Of a DNA stretch of 64,000 nucleotides, positions 28,055-48,842 are shown in pieces (the stretch's first letter is position 1; each line of letters starts with the position of its first letter). The position numbers and the translations under genes are program-made. The notes under the pieces are model-generated. The model was not told the DNA's origin. It worked only from the letters and a program-made list of their open reading frames with translations, and did no database searches. The stretch is from Diadema setosum (Eukaryota; Echinodermata; Echinoidea; Diadematoida; Diadematidae): NCBI RefSeq assembly GCF_964275005.1, contig NC_092694.1:34856967-34920966 (forward strand), written 5' to 3'.

Positions 28055-30921
28055 AATCACTGATCTCTATGTAGTCAAAGAAATGATTGGACATCAGAGT
28101 AGATAATTTCCCCTTAGTTATAAGAAAGAAGACAATGGTATAAGCAGACAAATGTGGATTCTGATCAGAACGTGGCATACCAATCTCAAAATACATGTAC
28201 TTAGTAAGATTCGAAAGACAATGCAACTTACGGTTTCTTTTGCCAATAATGTTGGGAAAAATTTCACACCGTTGAATTGTACTTGAATTGCACAAAATGC
28301 CACTCCGTTCACACGAACGAATGCCCAAGCAGCGAGCACGAGCACACACACATGCACACACACACGTAGAAGGCACGCACGTGATGAAGACATAGTGTTC
28401 ACGCGTCACAAGCACGTGTCCGGGCAATAAAATGCCCACATCCTGCTCAATTTAGAGTTCAATGACAGTTCAAATTACACACCATACTGAAACCTTGAGC
28501 TTAAATTTGAAAACAGACTACCATTCTGATTATCACAAAATGAAAGTACCGGTACACACGCACCTCTCATAATCAGCTGAAAAGGAAAAATCAAGTGTCT
28601 AAAACACGATTTTAGATTCTTCTTTAACATAGTAACATCGATTTTAATGGAAAATCATTTGCAGAGGCATGGTAACCTGCAATTGCAAGTTTGAAGCCAC
28701 TGTTTACCGTTGGGAGCAGTGATTAAATTTGAGTTATCACATAATCTGATGCATATGAATAGTTCAGTTGTATCACAAAACATCCTACCTTACAAAAAAA
28801 AATAATAATAATCATAATAAATCCACAAATACATGTATGAGGAGATTATCACTATTTTTCTCAATAAACCATAACTGTTATCGGTTTATTCTGGAAACAA
28901 TTTTATTAAAAACTATTGTTCACATTTTGTATATTGAACAATACTCAACATTGATTATACTGATTAACACTTTTACATTAGTTGTTTCTATCCCTAACTT
29001 ACATTTTTAGAACTATTTCACAGCTCTAAAGCTGGGTCTGTTTGTTTGTTTGTTTTCATCTTTAATATCTCTTTCCAAGACGCATACTCAAGAAAAGCTA
29101 CAAGAAAATGCTTACACTGGCAGACACTTACATTTTCAGGATTAAAAGTCAATCAACATCTCCTCAGTGTCAAAATGATATCCAAAGATTTGTCGTCTGG
29201 GTACATCTTTGAATTCACATGACATTCTTGCCGTGTCAAAATGGCTGCTAAATTTCCACTATGCTTTTAATGTTCATGTTACAAACAAAATGCAGCCTTA
29301 GTCTATTTGTAAGTATACATCATCTATTACCGTTAATAATTTCCATGGTTTGTGGACAGGATGAAGATCCCTCAATGAAAGAAAGAAAGAAAAAATTACT
29401 GCGGACTATACAATCACAAAGGATTACCTTAGACTATGTAGCTTAAAGAAAAAAAAAAAGAATAAGAATATACGAATTTTAGCACACAGCCTGACCAGAC
29501 ACTGTGTGAAGCACATGACACTTGTGCACAGCGACTTAACTGTGTTTAATTAATTTGATAGGTACTGCCAATGCAGTACCATTGTCTTGATAGTCATCAA
29601 TACAAACTCATATGTACGCAAAAGCCATCAATTTCTTGAATGAGGCCAAGTGATGTCGGCAAAGTGATGTCGGCACTGTCCCTCTATCAACCTGTGAGCA
29701 GTGGGCACTTGAATGAAGGAACGTACACATATTCATTGTAGCCATCTACTGGCAGAGGGGAACCTTGTACTGAGGACCAAGAAACCATCGCAACTTCATT
29801 GTTATATCAGGGTTTTCACTATCTCAGGGTACAAACACAAAGAAATACAAAGTGTTGGAACGTACAAAATCACCTTGTTATGAGAGACTTCTGTTTATAG
29901 ATATACATTAACATCTTTATGATATCGATTCTGTGTATGTTTCAACTCAAGCACCGAGATATTACAGCTCTCTCAAGTTGATGCTATCTTATGAACTCAT
30001 TTTTTTGCAGAGCTCCTATTTGTTGATGTTTGCCTCGTGTAGTAGACCCTCTGAATGCCACATGGATTTCTTGTCCATAGGTATGTGTTAAATTTGTGCA
30101 CATTTGACCCATCGGGACAGAAAGGGTTAAAACTCACCCTAGCCCTTTAATGCATAAAACACACTGTTCTCAAATGCACTGGGCTATTATTGGCTGTCCT
30201 TGCACTGAATTTCTGCAACACGCAGGGACAAGGCCTTTAGTACAGATATGCTAGATTCCCACTGACAGCCATGTCAAGTTTGTGTGGCAAAAGCTTACGT
30301 TTAGAGTAACAACAAAAAGAACAGCACAAATAAGTGGGTCTGTACTCTTGAACCATGATTTGACTTGTAATGGATATTTTCTTGGTATATATACCCAGAG
30401 TACACTCGTACTAAATTTCCTGTTTGCCACTGGATGAAACAGGGTGAATGTGTTGTTTGCACCTGCGTAACTCCTTTATAGTTTAGCTCTAAAACAACAG
30501 AGACAAAATAAATCTTATTTTCAGAACGAATTATGCTTCCAGCCAAGATGAAAAATATATTTGTTTAATCAACAGCAAACCAAAAGGTCTTTGAAAGCAT
30601 CAGCCACATTTTGTTGTTGTTGTTGTTGTTAACAGGTAGACTTTACTTAGGTGTAGTGCAACCTAGAGAATACATTGATAAGCATTCTATAAGAAAAGAG
30701 GTGAAGAGATCATACAGACAAAGTGGATATAACCTAGTGAATGGAGCTAATTTGAGTTGCCTGGGCCGGAACGGATGATGAAAGAAATACACTGGTCTGT
30801 AGGTGAATTCCTGTCTTTAACAAACCAACAACAAACAATCATTGGATTGGAAGACAATCATATTTGTTATCAATAGTGTTTTATTCCTGACTATTTGTAC
30901 ACTTATACCCCCTGGTATTTC

Positions 30922-31013
30922 TTAACCCATTCAGGATGGGCTGATTTTGCTACAACAGCATTTCCCATAGACACTTGCCAGAGTGTACTCGGGACTCATC
31001 CTCAACAGTTTAA
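30922..31013. mobile_element. TTAA-bounded palindromic mini-element, copy A
   Basis: 92 bp, starting TTAACCCATTCAGGATGGG and ending CATCCTCAACAGTTTAA, with inverted ends. It is homologous over its length to copies at 32792-32884 and 35154-35259; the shared interior includes TGATTTTGCTA and ACTCGGGACTCATC. It lies downstream of CSN5. TTAA borders suggest a piggyBac-derived MITE. Confidence 0.75.
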
Positions 31014-31492
31014 ACAGAAATATGGATGCTGTTTGCTCCCCCATGTTAAACTACAACGTACAACTGCCATTTAATATCAATGCAATATCTTACTCAAGGG
31101 TAATTGCACATGCAACCGTGGCCAATTGCATCTGTAACATTACGAGAATTGAAACTAAGGGTCAATTTCTTTGTGAAACAGCAAAATAAGGATACTCATG
31201 GAAAAGGGGTCTTCTCTCTCTTCTATGCCGTTTATTGCGTTTCTTGTCTGAAATAACTGATAGATTTTGCTTGGCCATCCGTTCCTTTGGTATCTTTGTA
31301 TGACAAGAAGTGTGGTAGTTTTCACTATGTTTACATTGGTGGATGTCTTTAGCAAGTCCATAACTCATTTTCTAGCATTCTCATCTTCTAGTGGCACATA
31401 GCACTATGGAAAGGTGTGACAAATTTTGGTCACACCCACCTCTAAATTTTGCTATTACCCCAAAGAGCATCAAAACTTTCATTCCTTCCAGT

Positions 31493-31498
31493 TTTATT
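31493..31498 (-). terminator. candidate polyadenylation signal of CSN5
   Basis: This is the nearest AATAAA on the minus strand downstream of the CSN5 stop codon (about 670 bp away); another lies at 31231-31236. No cleavage-site evidence is available from sequence alone. Confidence 0.35.
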
Positions 31499-32163
31499 GC
31501 TACTGCTACAGGCTTTATACTGCTGCCCAGTGGCTACATGGTGAGCTTTTGCTGGGTTTTTGTTTTATCATGTCAGTACCACAAGTTATGAACTGCTACC
31601 ACATCCGTGCTAGATAACAAATCAAGACACTTGTAATGCAGAGCAAGCATTCACGGTTACTGCCTTCAGAAGTTCATTCATGATTTTGAAAATCTACATG
31701 ACAGAATACACTGTGCAAACTCCTGCATTACTTGGTAGTAAATATTTCCAGTGGAGAGGGTCATAAGGGGTAAAATTATGAATGTCATGATAAGGGAATA
31801 ACATAATAATTGAATAAATCATAAAAGAATAACCCCAAAACAAAACAGCAATAAATGAATAAATCACAAATGGTGTCAATTCCTCTGTTTAAATTTTCAA
31901 CTATCTGTTTAGCAGGTTGTAGTGTAGAGGGTATGCAGGCATTTACAGATACTATTACTCTTTTGCTATGTACATCCCCTTGATATCAAAGGATCATATG
32001 TAAGAAGTTTGCATTTACTGCAATAACTAGCGATCAGGAATACACCCATGAGTTTTCCTGAAACTGAAGTTTCATAAATATAACGTTAATTAGCCACACA
32101 AACACATTGTTTGCGTCTGCTTCACGACATCCTATGTATTAGCTGGGGAAAGGCAGATTCTCT

Positions 32164-40035
<7,872 letters not shown>

Positions 40036-41117
40036 TTTGAAGATTATTCTGAAGTTGGCCTCTGTCGAACGATACGTAAACTCGACATCGATAGCAGTAG
40101 TCGATCACCAAGAAAGGCTCATAGCGCCCCCCCCCCAAAAAAAAAAAAATAAATAAAATAAAAAATAAATAAAATAAAATTACTGAGTATGCGTAATGTC
40201 CGTCCGTCAGGTAGACTTGACTTTCTCTATCCCTCTTCCCCTCCCAACTCCCCTCCATCTTCTTTCTCTTCTATATGTAGTCCCCTCTATTCATCCATCT
40301 CTTCTGTTTTTCTGTCTCCTCTTTTGTCACATCCTTTTTTTTTTCTCCTCAGCTACCAAATCTTTTTTCTTCTTCCTCACTTCCTCTTCTCATTTTAATG
40401 CCTACAATCTATTATAAAATCATCATCATTTGAACTTCTTTTTTGTTTTTTTTTTATACCCTAGAAGATTATCATAACCCAATAGAGTAGGCCCTACTAA
40501 TGAACACGACTCAGAAGGTTTTCGCAGAGACTGGTTTGAAGTCGCACTTCTCAACAAGTGAGCTGTGATGATGTCAGCAAAAATAAAAAATGAAATAAAA
40601 TAACATAAAAAGATATTCCTATTCGATCTGGGCCTCAAAACAATTACATTTTCTCAACAGAGACAAAGTATGCCTTTTCATAGGCTACCAAAAAAAAAAA
40701 AAAAAAAAATAGGCTGAAAAGCAACAGGGTCAAAGGACCAAAACATATGGGTATATATGGCTATATATGCAGACAGAGTCACTTACTCAGTAAGGATTTT
40801 TTTGTGAGATTTTTGTTTTCCAAAGATCTTTACTAGATTTCCTTCAAATAAGTCAGTTATAATAACCAATGAAATATTACAGTCAACCTTGTCAAAGTGT
40901 AATCTATTTGGACTGAAGAAATGCTTCGACTTTGAGAAGATTCAACTTATGAGGGATTAAAATCTGCAAAGCATAAAGAGGACCTGAAAACACCTTCAAC
41001 TCAGATTATTTGACTTATGCAAGGTCTACTTAAGCAAGGTTGTATGCAATAGCTTAAAAATGTTTACACATCTAGAATAAGAATAAACAAAAGCAAGGAT
41101 ACACATCTATGACACAC

Positions 41118-41168
41118 ACACACACACACATCCACACACACACACACACATCCACACACACACACAAT
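41118..41168. repeat. (CA)n microsatellite
   Basis: Interrupted CA repeat with TCCACACA interruptions. Confidence 0.95.
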
Positions 41169-42346
41169 CACATCTTTTTTTAAGACACACATGCACACAT
41201 GCACACCCTCTCCCTAGACCTTCTCCCTCTCTTCTTTCACTATGATTCTGCCCTGAACTTCTGGCGAGAAAAAAAAACACACAAAAAAAACAAAAATAAG
41301 GAAAAACTAATCAGTGTAAATATAACAATCCCCCCCACCCTCTTAGTCATCTGTTTCTTTCAATCCCCATAGTCCTTTTCATGACAGTTTCCAAATCATA
41401 TACATGTAACTGTTAAAACCCTCTAAGCACATCAAGGAGCTACGTGATGTCACATTATTGTATTTTCTGATTTCGATGATAATTCCTCCCTCATCAGGAA
41501 ACAGTTTGTCAAAACATTAAATAAAAGAAATTTAAACAGCAACATGAAAAATTCCACAACACTAAATTTGAAATTCAGCAGAAAACTACATTTGAAGATG
41601 ATAAGCCAATATCAAAGTTCTTCCCTATTACGGAAATGCAATAGATATACAAATAGACACAGTTGTAAATGTATCTCATGTTGTAAGCACAGCCATGATA
41701 GCATGCCAAGATTTATTGAATTTACTGAAATACATATTCATACACTTAGTTTTGCACCTAGGTGGACTTTATTTCTACATAGTTTTATGCAGTCAAGGCT
41801 GTTCTGGCATTAGACAGACAATATTAAATACACTAATGTTTCTTAATACATTATCTGACAATACACGTTTCATTTGCTATCATAAATACATCATACACAA
41901 AACACAATCTTTTAATCTTATCATTCACTTTACAGTTGAATCACACACAAGCACAAAACTTTCTTTCTAGTACACTCCTGCATAAATACTTTTCAAGGTT
42001 TTTTGATGTACAACACAGTAGAGATTGAATGTGCATTTTCAAGAAAATGAGACAATGAAACAATGCTGCATCTAGTTCCTCTACAGAAGAAAAGTTTTCA
42101 GTTTGTCAACAAGCCATCAGACACGGATTCTGAGCATCCGAGATGCGGAATGGAAATTTTTCGCCCCAAGTAGGTGATGAAAGCACAGACTTCACGTTCT
42201 TGACTCCTTTGTTATGTTTTGATCCATGAATACAATGAATTATAATAAATAATGAACTGGTACGTAATTAAGTATTTGCTTACTCTATTATGAGTACAGA
42301 TGATTGTATAATTGCATATGAGAATTGTATTTTATATGTATGCATG

Positions 42347-42400
42347 TACCGTATGTATGTATGTATGTATGTATGTGTGTATTTATGTATGTTTGCATGT
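42347..42400. repeat. (GTAT)n microsatellite
   Basis: ATGT/GTAT units with scattered changes. Confidence 0.9.
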
Positions 42401-42926
42401 AGACATTCTTATCAGTATAACTGCCAACAGAAAGAATTTCTAAACTGGACAACAAAATAATATCTGATCTGATCTGAAAACTTTCCCATTACCAGGATGG
42501 AATGAATGCTATGAAATTCTTACAGGCTACTTTGTCATGGCACCGACAATACAGAAACCTCACTTGAATTATCATTGCATTCCATATTGGCCTCTGTGCA
42601 ACTGCTTTGTGATAAATTGGGATACTGACATTTGAATACACAGTAGATACACAGAAAGGAAATCCTTTGAGAAAGAGGATAACTGTTCAACTAACCGATA
42701 TTTTATCGGTTTTTAGGTCAAGTTCTTCTTCCCTTGTGTTTGTTTGTTTGTTTTTTTTCTCATAAAATCTGCTGCCTGTGAGTTGCGATGTACTTTGATT
42801 ACTGTTGATGTTATCTATTCAACTGATACAGTCCCTTTTCCTGCTCTCAATCTAACAGATAAACCTCAAAGGTTTGATAGTTGTCAAGAATCTGGATTTG
42901 CAATGAGACTCAGCTCATGTACTCTA

Positions 42927-43135
42927 TACTGTAAAAGTGGAATTTTCACGGTGTTGAAATTTTCGCGCATTTCACGCAACCAGAAGCTAGCGCGAAAATA
43001 AAAGCATGCAATATTTTTGCTTGCCATATGTTCATGTAGTTGTTGTCTTGATACCGCGGAATCAAAACACGCAAACTGTTCTTACCCGGCCGAGCATGAA
43101 AAATTAGTCACACGAAAATATCCACTTTTACAGTA
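42927..43135. mobile_element. MITE with TACTGTAAAAGTGG ends
   Basis: About 209 bp; the ends TACTGTAAAAGTGG and CCACTTTTACAGTA are perfect 14-bp inverted repeats, with TA at both borders. The interior has further inverted pairing (TTTTCACG...CGTGTGACT-like, GCGCGAAAAT). It is non-coding. Confidence 0.8.
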
Positions 43136-43926
43136 ACTGTAGGCCATTATACTATTGAGATATAAGAAGAAATAACTATGAATGAAATAAATTGAAAGTG
43201 TCATAACGATCTGCTAATAGAACATAAACAAGCAGGGTGCAAGTCCCATCTTTCTGATTTTATGAGAAGCTTTGGTACAAATCCTAATCATATTTCAGCC
43301 ATGCACTAATTCAAAACCTGTAATACACCAATATAAACTAAATGCATTGCCATGTCAGTGTGTGAGCAAGTAATGCCGCTTGAACATATGTCATGAGCAT
43401 GTGTGAGCCCAAGACACAAAAAGTACATTGAACCATCATAATTCCTGTGAAAACAGGATCTCCACCCACATACAAGGGTAAGGGTTATCTCTCAATTGTG
43501 TGCCATGCAGCCACAGTATAACCCACAGTGTGCCAAATTATTCTAACACCACCAAGAGCACTTTTGGAAAACATTGTTTTCAAAGCCATGTAACTTTTGC
43601 GTAAAAGCAGTTATGCCGGAAATGTGGTACACTTTTGTACAGCAAAGTTACAGAGAAAATTGAAAGCTTTGCTGTGATCTAAATTTTTTGACAAAGCTGT
43701 ACAGTGGCTACACAACTTTCAGTGAACTGTGGCATATTGAAATTTATAGAGTGGTTTGTGAGCGATGCTGCATTGCAGCAAGCTTACCAAATTGGCAAGG
43801 CATAAACTTAGTCAGGCGGGCAAACGTAGCATATAAGGGGTTATAAAGGACACTGCACTGGATGAGTCACACCACAACTAACAAGTTCATTGTGAAGTTG
43901 CTACTGTAATACACTCAATACTCAAA

Positions 43927-44122
43927 GGCCCGAATTCTCAAAGCTGAATAACTATTCCACGGAATAGTTATTCCGGGGAATAAGTTATTCCCTTTGAGAA
44001 TAGATTCCGGGGAAAAAATTGCGTCATTTTACGTCACGTGGGCCTGATTTGCATAAGAGGCGTAATAAATCGGCGGACTAAGCGGTGTAATAAAGTTATT
44101 CCACCTTTGAGAATTCGGGCCC
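43927..44122. mobile_element. MITE with GGCCCGAATTCTCAAAG ends
   Basis: About 196 bp; the left end GGCCCGAATTCTCAAAG and the right end CTTTGAGAATTCGGGCCC are inverted. Inside, ATTCCNNGGAATA words pair again (GGAATAGTTATTCC). It is non-coding. Confidence 0.82.
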
Positions 44123-44370
44123 ACGGCTATTACATTATGTGTGGGCATTAAACTTGTTGACTGGGGACATGAAAGTCTACTATTCTGCATTTGAATTACA
44201 TGTACTTGCAGCTGAAAACTCCTATACTGTTATACTCTATAAAAACAAAATCTGTCTGTGTACCTCCATATCCAATACAGGAATCCAGCAATTAAGGGAA
44301 GCAGCACCTGGCCACTGAAAAGTCAGAATGGTTTTTGTTGCTGTTAATCTGTTGGTTTTGTTTTGTTTGT

Positions 44371-44381
44371 TTTGTGGTTGT

Positions 44382-44416
<35 letters not shown>

Positions 44417-44417
44417 G
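44371..44417. repeat. (TTG)n microsatellite
   Basis: About 13 TTG units followed by a poly-T and poly-G run. It encodes poly-Gln or poly-Cys in frames that are not genes. Confidence 0.96.
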
Positions 44418-45560
44418 GTTTTGTTTTTTGTTTTTTTTTTGGGGGGGGGGGGGCGAGGGAGGTATTGCAGGAGTAGGAGGGGTTTTCAATAATTCTTTTT
44501 TCATATTTTCATGCCTGCGTGAGGTCTGAGCAAAACACTGTGGTACAATTAACATTGTGGGAACATCATGGGATTACATGAGAACTTTTATGACTTCTTT
44601 GTTTTGGTGACTATGCATACCATCCCAAATCAAAGAAGGATGTGATGAGCCAGTGATACTAGTGAAATAATAAACAAATAAAAAAAAGAAACAAGATTTG
44701 CGCTTCATATTCAAATTTACAACAAGAACAAAAAAATGAATTTGAAGTGGAATGGGAAGATATGCAAATGATGAAAATGAAAGACACCAGTTGACGAGTA
44801 CCGCACTGAAAGTGAAACAATTCCATTCTTGAAGGCCAGGGAGATACACCACCAAAAGAAGCTATTTCATGTGACACTTTAAATCATATTATGCGTATTA
44901 GGCAGCAAAAGCTAAGGTGAAAATCAGTTTAGTCCTGCAAGTCACAAGGGCAATGCCAGTAAATCACCCAGCAATGCATCTTGCCTCATCCTTAAAATAA
45001 CCTTCACTGTCTCATGACCGGAGAGTGTGGAGAAGAAAAAGAGCTCATGTGCAGTGAATTTTGTTTCACTCTGTAATGGATCTTTGAGTGATTCTTCCGT
45101 TAACCAGTATAAAAGACTGATCTACATGCATTTGGGGGATGTGTGGTTATATATCTTTGATATAAATATAGCTCAGTGATATGGATTACATATCTTTCCA
45201 TACAGTGATGTGTTGCAAAATTCTAAACAAAAGCAATAAGGAAAGTAAGATGACCCTTACAGTCAAGCAATTACCACCTTTCTTTGAAAGATGGCCATGA
45301 AATGACATGTTATAGTGATTATTCATAGACACTCAAATGCTCATAACTTTGCTCAAAACATCTCTGAACTGTGGCATATGATATATCTTCCTAGACAGTA
45401 CTGGAACATAAGATTTCCTACCCAAAAAGAGTTATTCAGTGCATGTGTAAAAGTCCATTCTGACTTCATCAATGGACCTTTCATATTTGCGTATGCGAGG
45501 CTTTCAAATGCACAGAATACGAAATGACCATGTTGTTTCTTGTTGGGATACAGACATGCA

Positions 45561-48500
45561 CTATCTGCCTTGTAATTTGGCCAGACCGCTAGCTGTTATT
45601 GTGCCGTGGGACTGTGAATAGCTGCCAAACATGGACTTGGCCGAGCCACTCGCATTTGCATTCTTCAGCCCAAACTGCTTGCGACCGTACGAATGTGACT
45701 GCCTGCTCTCATGGGCCGACACCGGCCTCTGTGCTGGGATCTATGGACAGGGAAAATGTGAGATAAGGCATCAGATGTTGTGAAGATGGTAAAATACACT
45801 AACTCTTGAATGCGACACTTGTCTCACAAATGCAAATATTTCATGATTAACTAAGGGCTTTGGCAGCACTTACTATCGTACAACGTAAGTGGTGTACATT
45901 ACAACTCTATTCACTCATGCTACAGGACTAGCTAACACAAGGAAAACTTCTCACAGCAGAATGGTAACATCCTCATAATATGCCTACCTTGAAATGAAAG
46001 GTATAAAATAATCTCACACATGTATAACAAGCAAAAAATTCACACACTTTCATTTTTGGGCAAATTTTTATGTCGGAAATGTATGGAAATTTTCACTGTA
46101 ATACTGTATACAATGAATATTTCACAAGGCTTTATTTTTGTGAATTTTGCAAGTCGGGTACTACAAATTTGTGAATCTACAAACACGTAAAAATATGAAC
46201 TCTCATCTCAACATCAATGCGACGTGCAAGTATACATAATCTCTGTTCAGTACTGTTCTCCACACGAATTTAACCACTCACAAAATTGTTGGGAAGTCCC
46301 GATTCGCAAAAAATTAGACTCACTAAATATATGGCGTATAAAGTATAGAGTAAAATTTTGAAGCTCTACCTCCTAGGCTTGTCCCACCCCTTTTCTCCAA
46401 ACAACAAATACAAACTCTCAAGTACTAAGAGAGATTTACCAGTCTTGAGCTGGAAACAGCCAGAGGGCCAGCATGACCTTTGCTATCTCTCGTGATGGTG
46501 TTGTTTCGCAGACCAGCAGAGAATGACCGTGTTCGCTGGTGGTGGCCCGAGGTTGGACGCTGCTGACCGTAATTACTCGTATGGTAGTTGTTTTCGGCGC
46601 CATTGTACTGGAGGAGAGAATATAGAAGTACACATAAAGTTAAATTTTCTTTTTTTTTTCTGCTTTTACTTTGTCAAGTTATCAATTCATTTGTATCCTC
46701 CTCTCAGTATCAACCCAATGTTCATACCCACTGACCAACCCCTTTGAGTGCACACATCCATCAATTCACTATTCTATATTCTCATGCAAATCCATCAAAA
46801 TAACCTGGCGTAACTCACAATATAACTAACATAATCATGATATTTAGTTGATATCTCTCTTTCACAAAAATATATTCATTTCTTCTTTTTAAATGAGACA
46901 AAAGAGACTGTATGATACTGCAAATATAAATCTGACAGCAGGCACAAGATCAATATTATAGAATGCAGTTCCCCTTGGCCATCAGTCCATCTGGGGCACG
47001 CATTTTTACAATTCGATGATAGTTCAGTTGCATTGGCAAGCTCACATTAAACTAAATCACACGTAGCCCACAATTTTCTGGCATACTTACAGCAGCAATG
47101 TTCTCCAGGCTACGCTGTCGCGTCAGACCCTGCCGTACAGAGGCCTGACTCTTGCTCTGCCCTGTAGGAGCTGCCAGTGGCTCCTTCGTAGTGCGGCCAA
47201 AGGCAACTCCTACACACACAATGCAGAGTGGGCAAAGAAAAAGAAAAAAAAAAAAATGAGTACAACCTGGTTAATTCTAACAATTTTATGACTTAGAACA
47301 ACTTACACTGTATCAAATCAACATTTTCGCTCAATTCTAGCCTTCTCGGGCAAAAATAAAGACAAAATTTAGTTGCATGTGTCTGAAGTCTTCCTTGATC
47401 AAAAGTGCCCTCAAATTCTTTTGGGAATGACACACTCATCACAGTTGAATACTTCACCCTAACTTACCTGGGCTATTTAGCGAGCTTGAATTCCTGGGGG
47501 GGGGGGGGGGGGGGCCATTATGGCCCCCCCCCCTTCAGATCTCGGCCGTTGATCGCGCGATCGCTGCAAAATTTTGCATGAACATAAAGCCGGATGTAAT
47601 CTACAAGACTTTTAGGTTAAATTTTCAAAAAATAAGCATTTTCTATTTTAAATTAATTAATTATGCAAATATATGCAAAAACCTCATTTTCGTCTGTAAT
47701 TGGCTTATAAAAGCTTATAAAATGCTGATTTTTGGTGTAAATATTCCCAGTGACATTCCAAACATTTGTGCTGAAAAAAAAAATTCAGTCTCAAAATTAA
47801 TTTCTTATATTTTTTATTGTTTTATCAATTTTTTTGTGTATTTCTGTTTTTTCGAACATTTGTTTTTGTTGTTTTTTACAGCACAATTTGTCATACACAT
47901 TTTTTGAAGCATAATTATACTAAAATAAATTGATTTCAGCCATTAGAATCAAAAATATAAATTTTTATATGAAGTAATTGAAAAAACACAATTTGTATTG
48001 ACTTTGTACATAAAATCACGTTTTTGAGCAATTTTGGGGTTGACGAAAATTTTTTGAAGGGGCGTGGCTTCGGAACGGTATGCCCGGGCACAACAAATTT
48101 GGTCTCAAAAGTTGTGCGAGACTTGAAAGTAAAAAGTCAGCGAGCGGCGCAGTCAAAAATATTTGCGCGCCGGAACGGTCGCGGAATTCGTTGAGGGGGG
48201 CCATTATGACCCCCCCCCCCCCCCCCGGTAAGTTAGGGTTAATGAATAATTAATTTAAATGAATATGCAACTATAGTTAGAATAATTTTATACAATATAT
48301 ATGTGTAATGTGAATGAATCAATAAACAAATAAACAACTATTAAAATAAAAGGACGAATAAATCAAAAAAGAAAAACAATACCACAAATATTATTATATA
48401 TGATTCCAATAAGCACAATTCTATACTACTCTCACAAACAACAAAAATGATATTGACAATAATGCCAGCAATAACAACAGTCACACCTAAAGTCAGACTT

Positions 48501-48811
48501 GTTTTTTTTTTTTTTCTTACTGAATAAATGAGTAATAATAATGATAATAAAAAAAAAAGGAATAACATAAGTTTCTTTTATATACTGCTGTCACCTGCAT
48601 GCAGCAAAGGGGAGCTAACAGTCTGGTGCAACCGTTTGCTGGGAGAGTTCCCGCTACCCGAGGTAAGGCCCAGCGGGGGCCTGTGCTTTCGTGCCTCAGC
48701 TACACACAGGAGGATGGGGAAGGGAAAAAGGACCAACCAGACCACAGCACATGGATGCACAGCAAACAGATGGAATACAAGACCATGGCAGAGCAGAGAC
48801 ATAACCAACAA

Positions 48812-48842
<31 letters not shown>

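Larger units (their letters stand above)
25061..32163. other. intergenic stretch and 3' side of CSN5
   Basis: Apart from the weak ORF at 25857 no gene is supported. It holds a 1.45-kb TIR element (26608-28054) with a nested MITE (27223-27345), a TTAA-bounded mini-element (30922-31013) and AT-rich sequence from 28.5 to 32.1 kb. The part nearest 32163 must include the CSN5 3' UTR. Long poly-C/poly-T runs occur at 26247 and 27593. Confidence 0.5.
40036..45560. other. intergenic stretch: CSN5 promoter side and MAPK15 3' side
   Basis: No additional gene is visible. The first hundred bases above 40036 should contain the CSN5 5' UTR and promoter; no TATA box is evident, as is usual for housekeeping genes. 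The remainder is AT-rich and holds CA repeats (41118-41168), GTAT repeats (42347-42400), a MITE (42927-43135), another MITE (43927-44122) and a TTG repeat (44371-44417). The MAPK15 3' UTR must lie just below 45561; I found no AATAAA within 500 bp. Confidence 0.5.

Noticed and set aside
44292..44555. Poly-Gln minus-strand ORF
   Set aside because: It is a TTG microsatellite with flanking G/T runs.
47460..47470. U1 snRNA-like start (CTTACCTGG)
   Set aside because: Only the first bases match; the sequence that follows does not resemble U1 stem-loops and belongs to a TIR element end.
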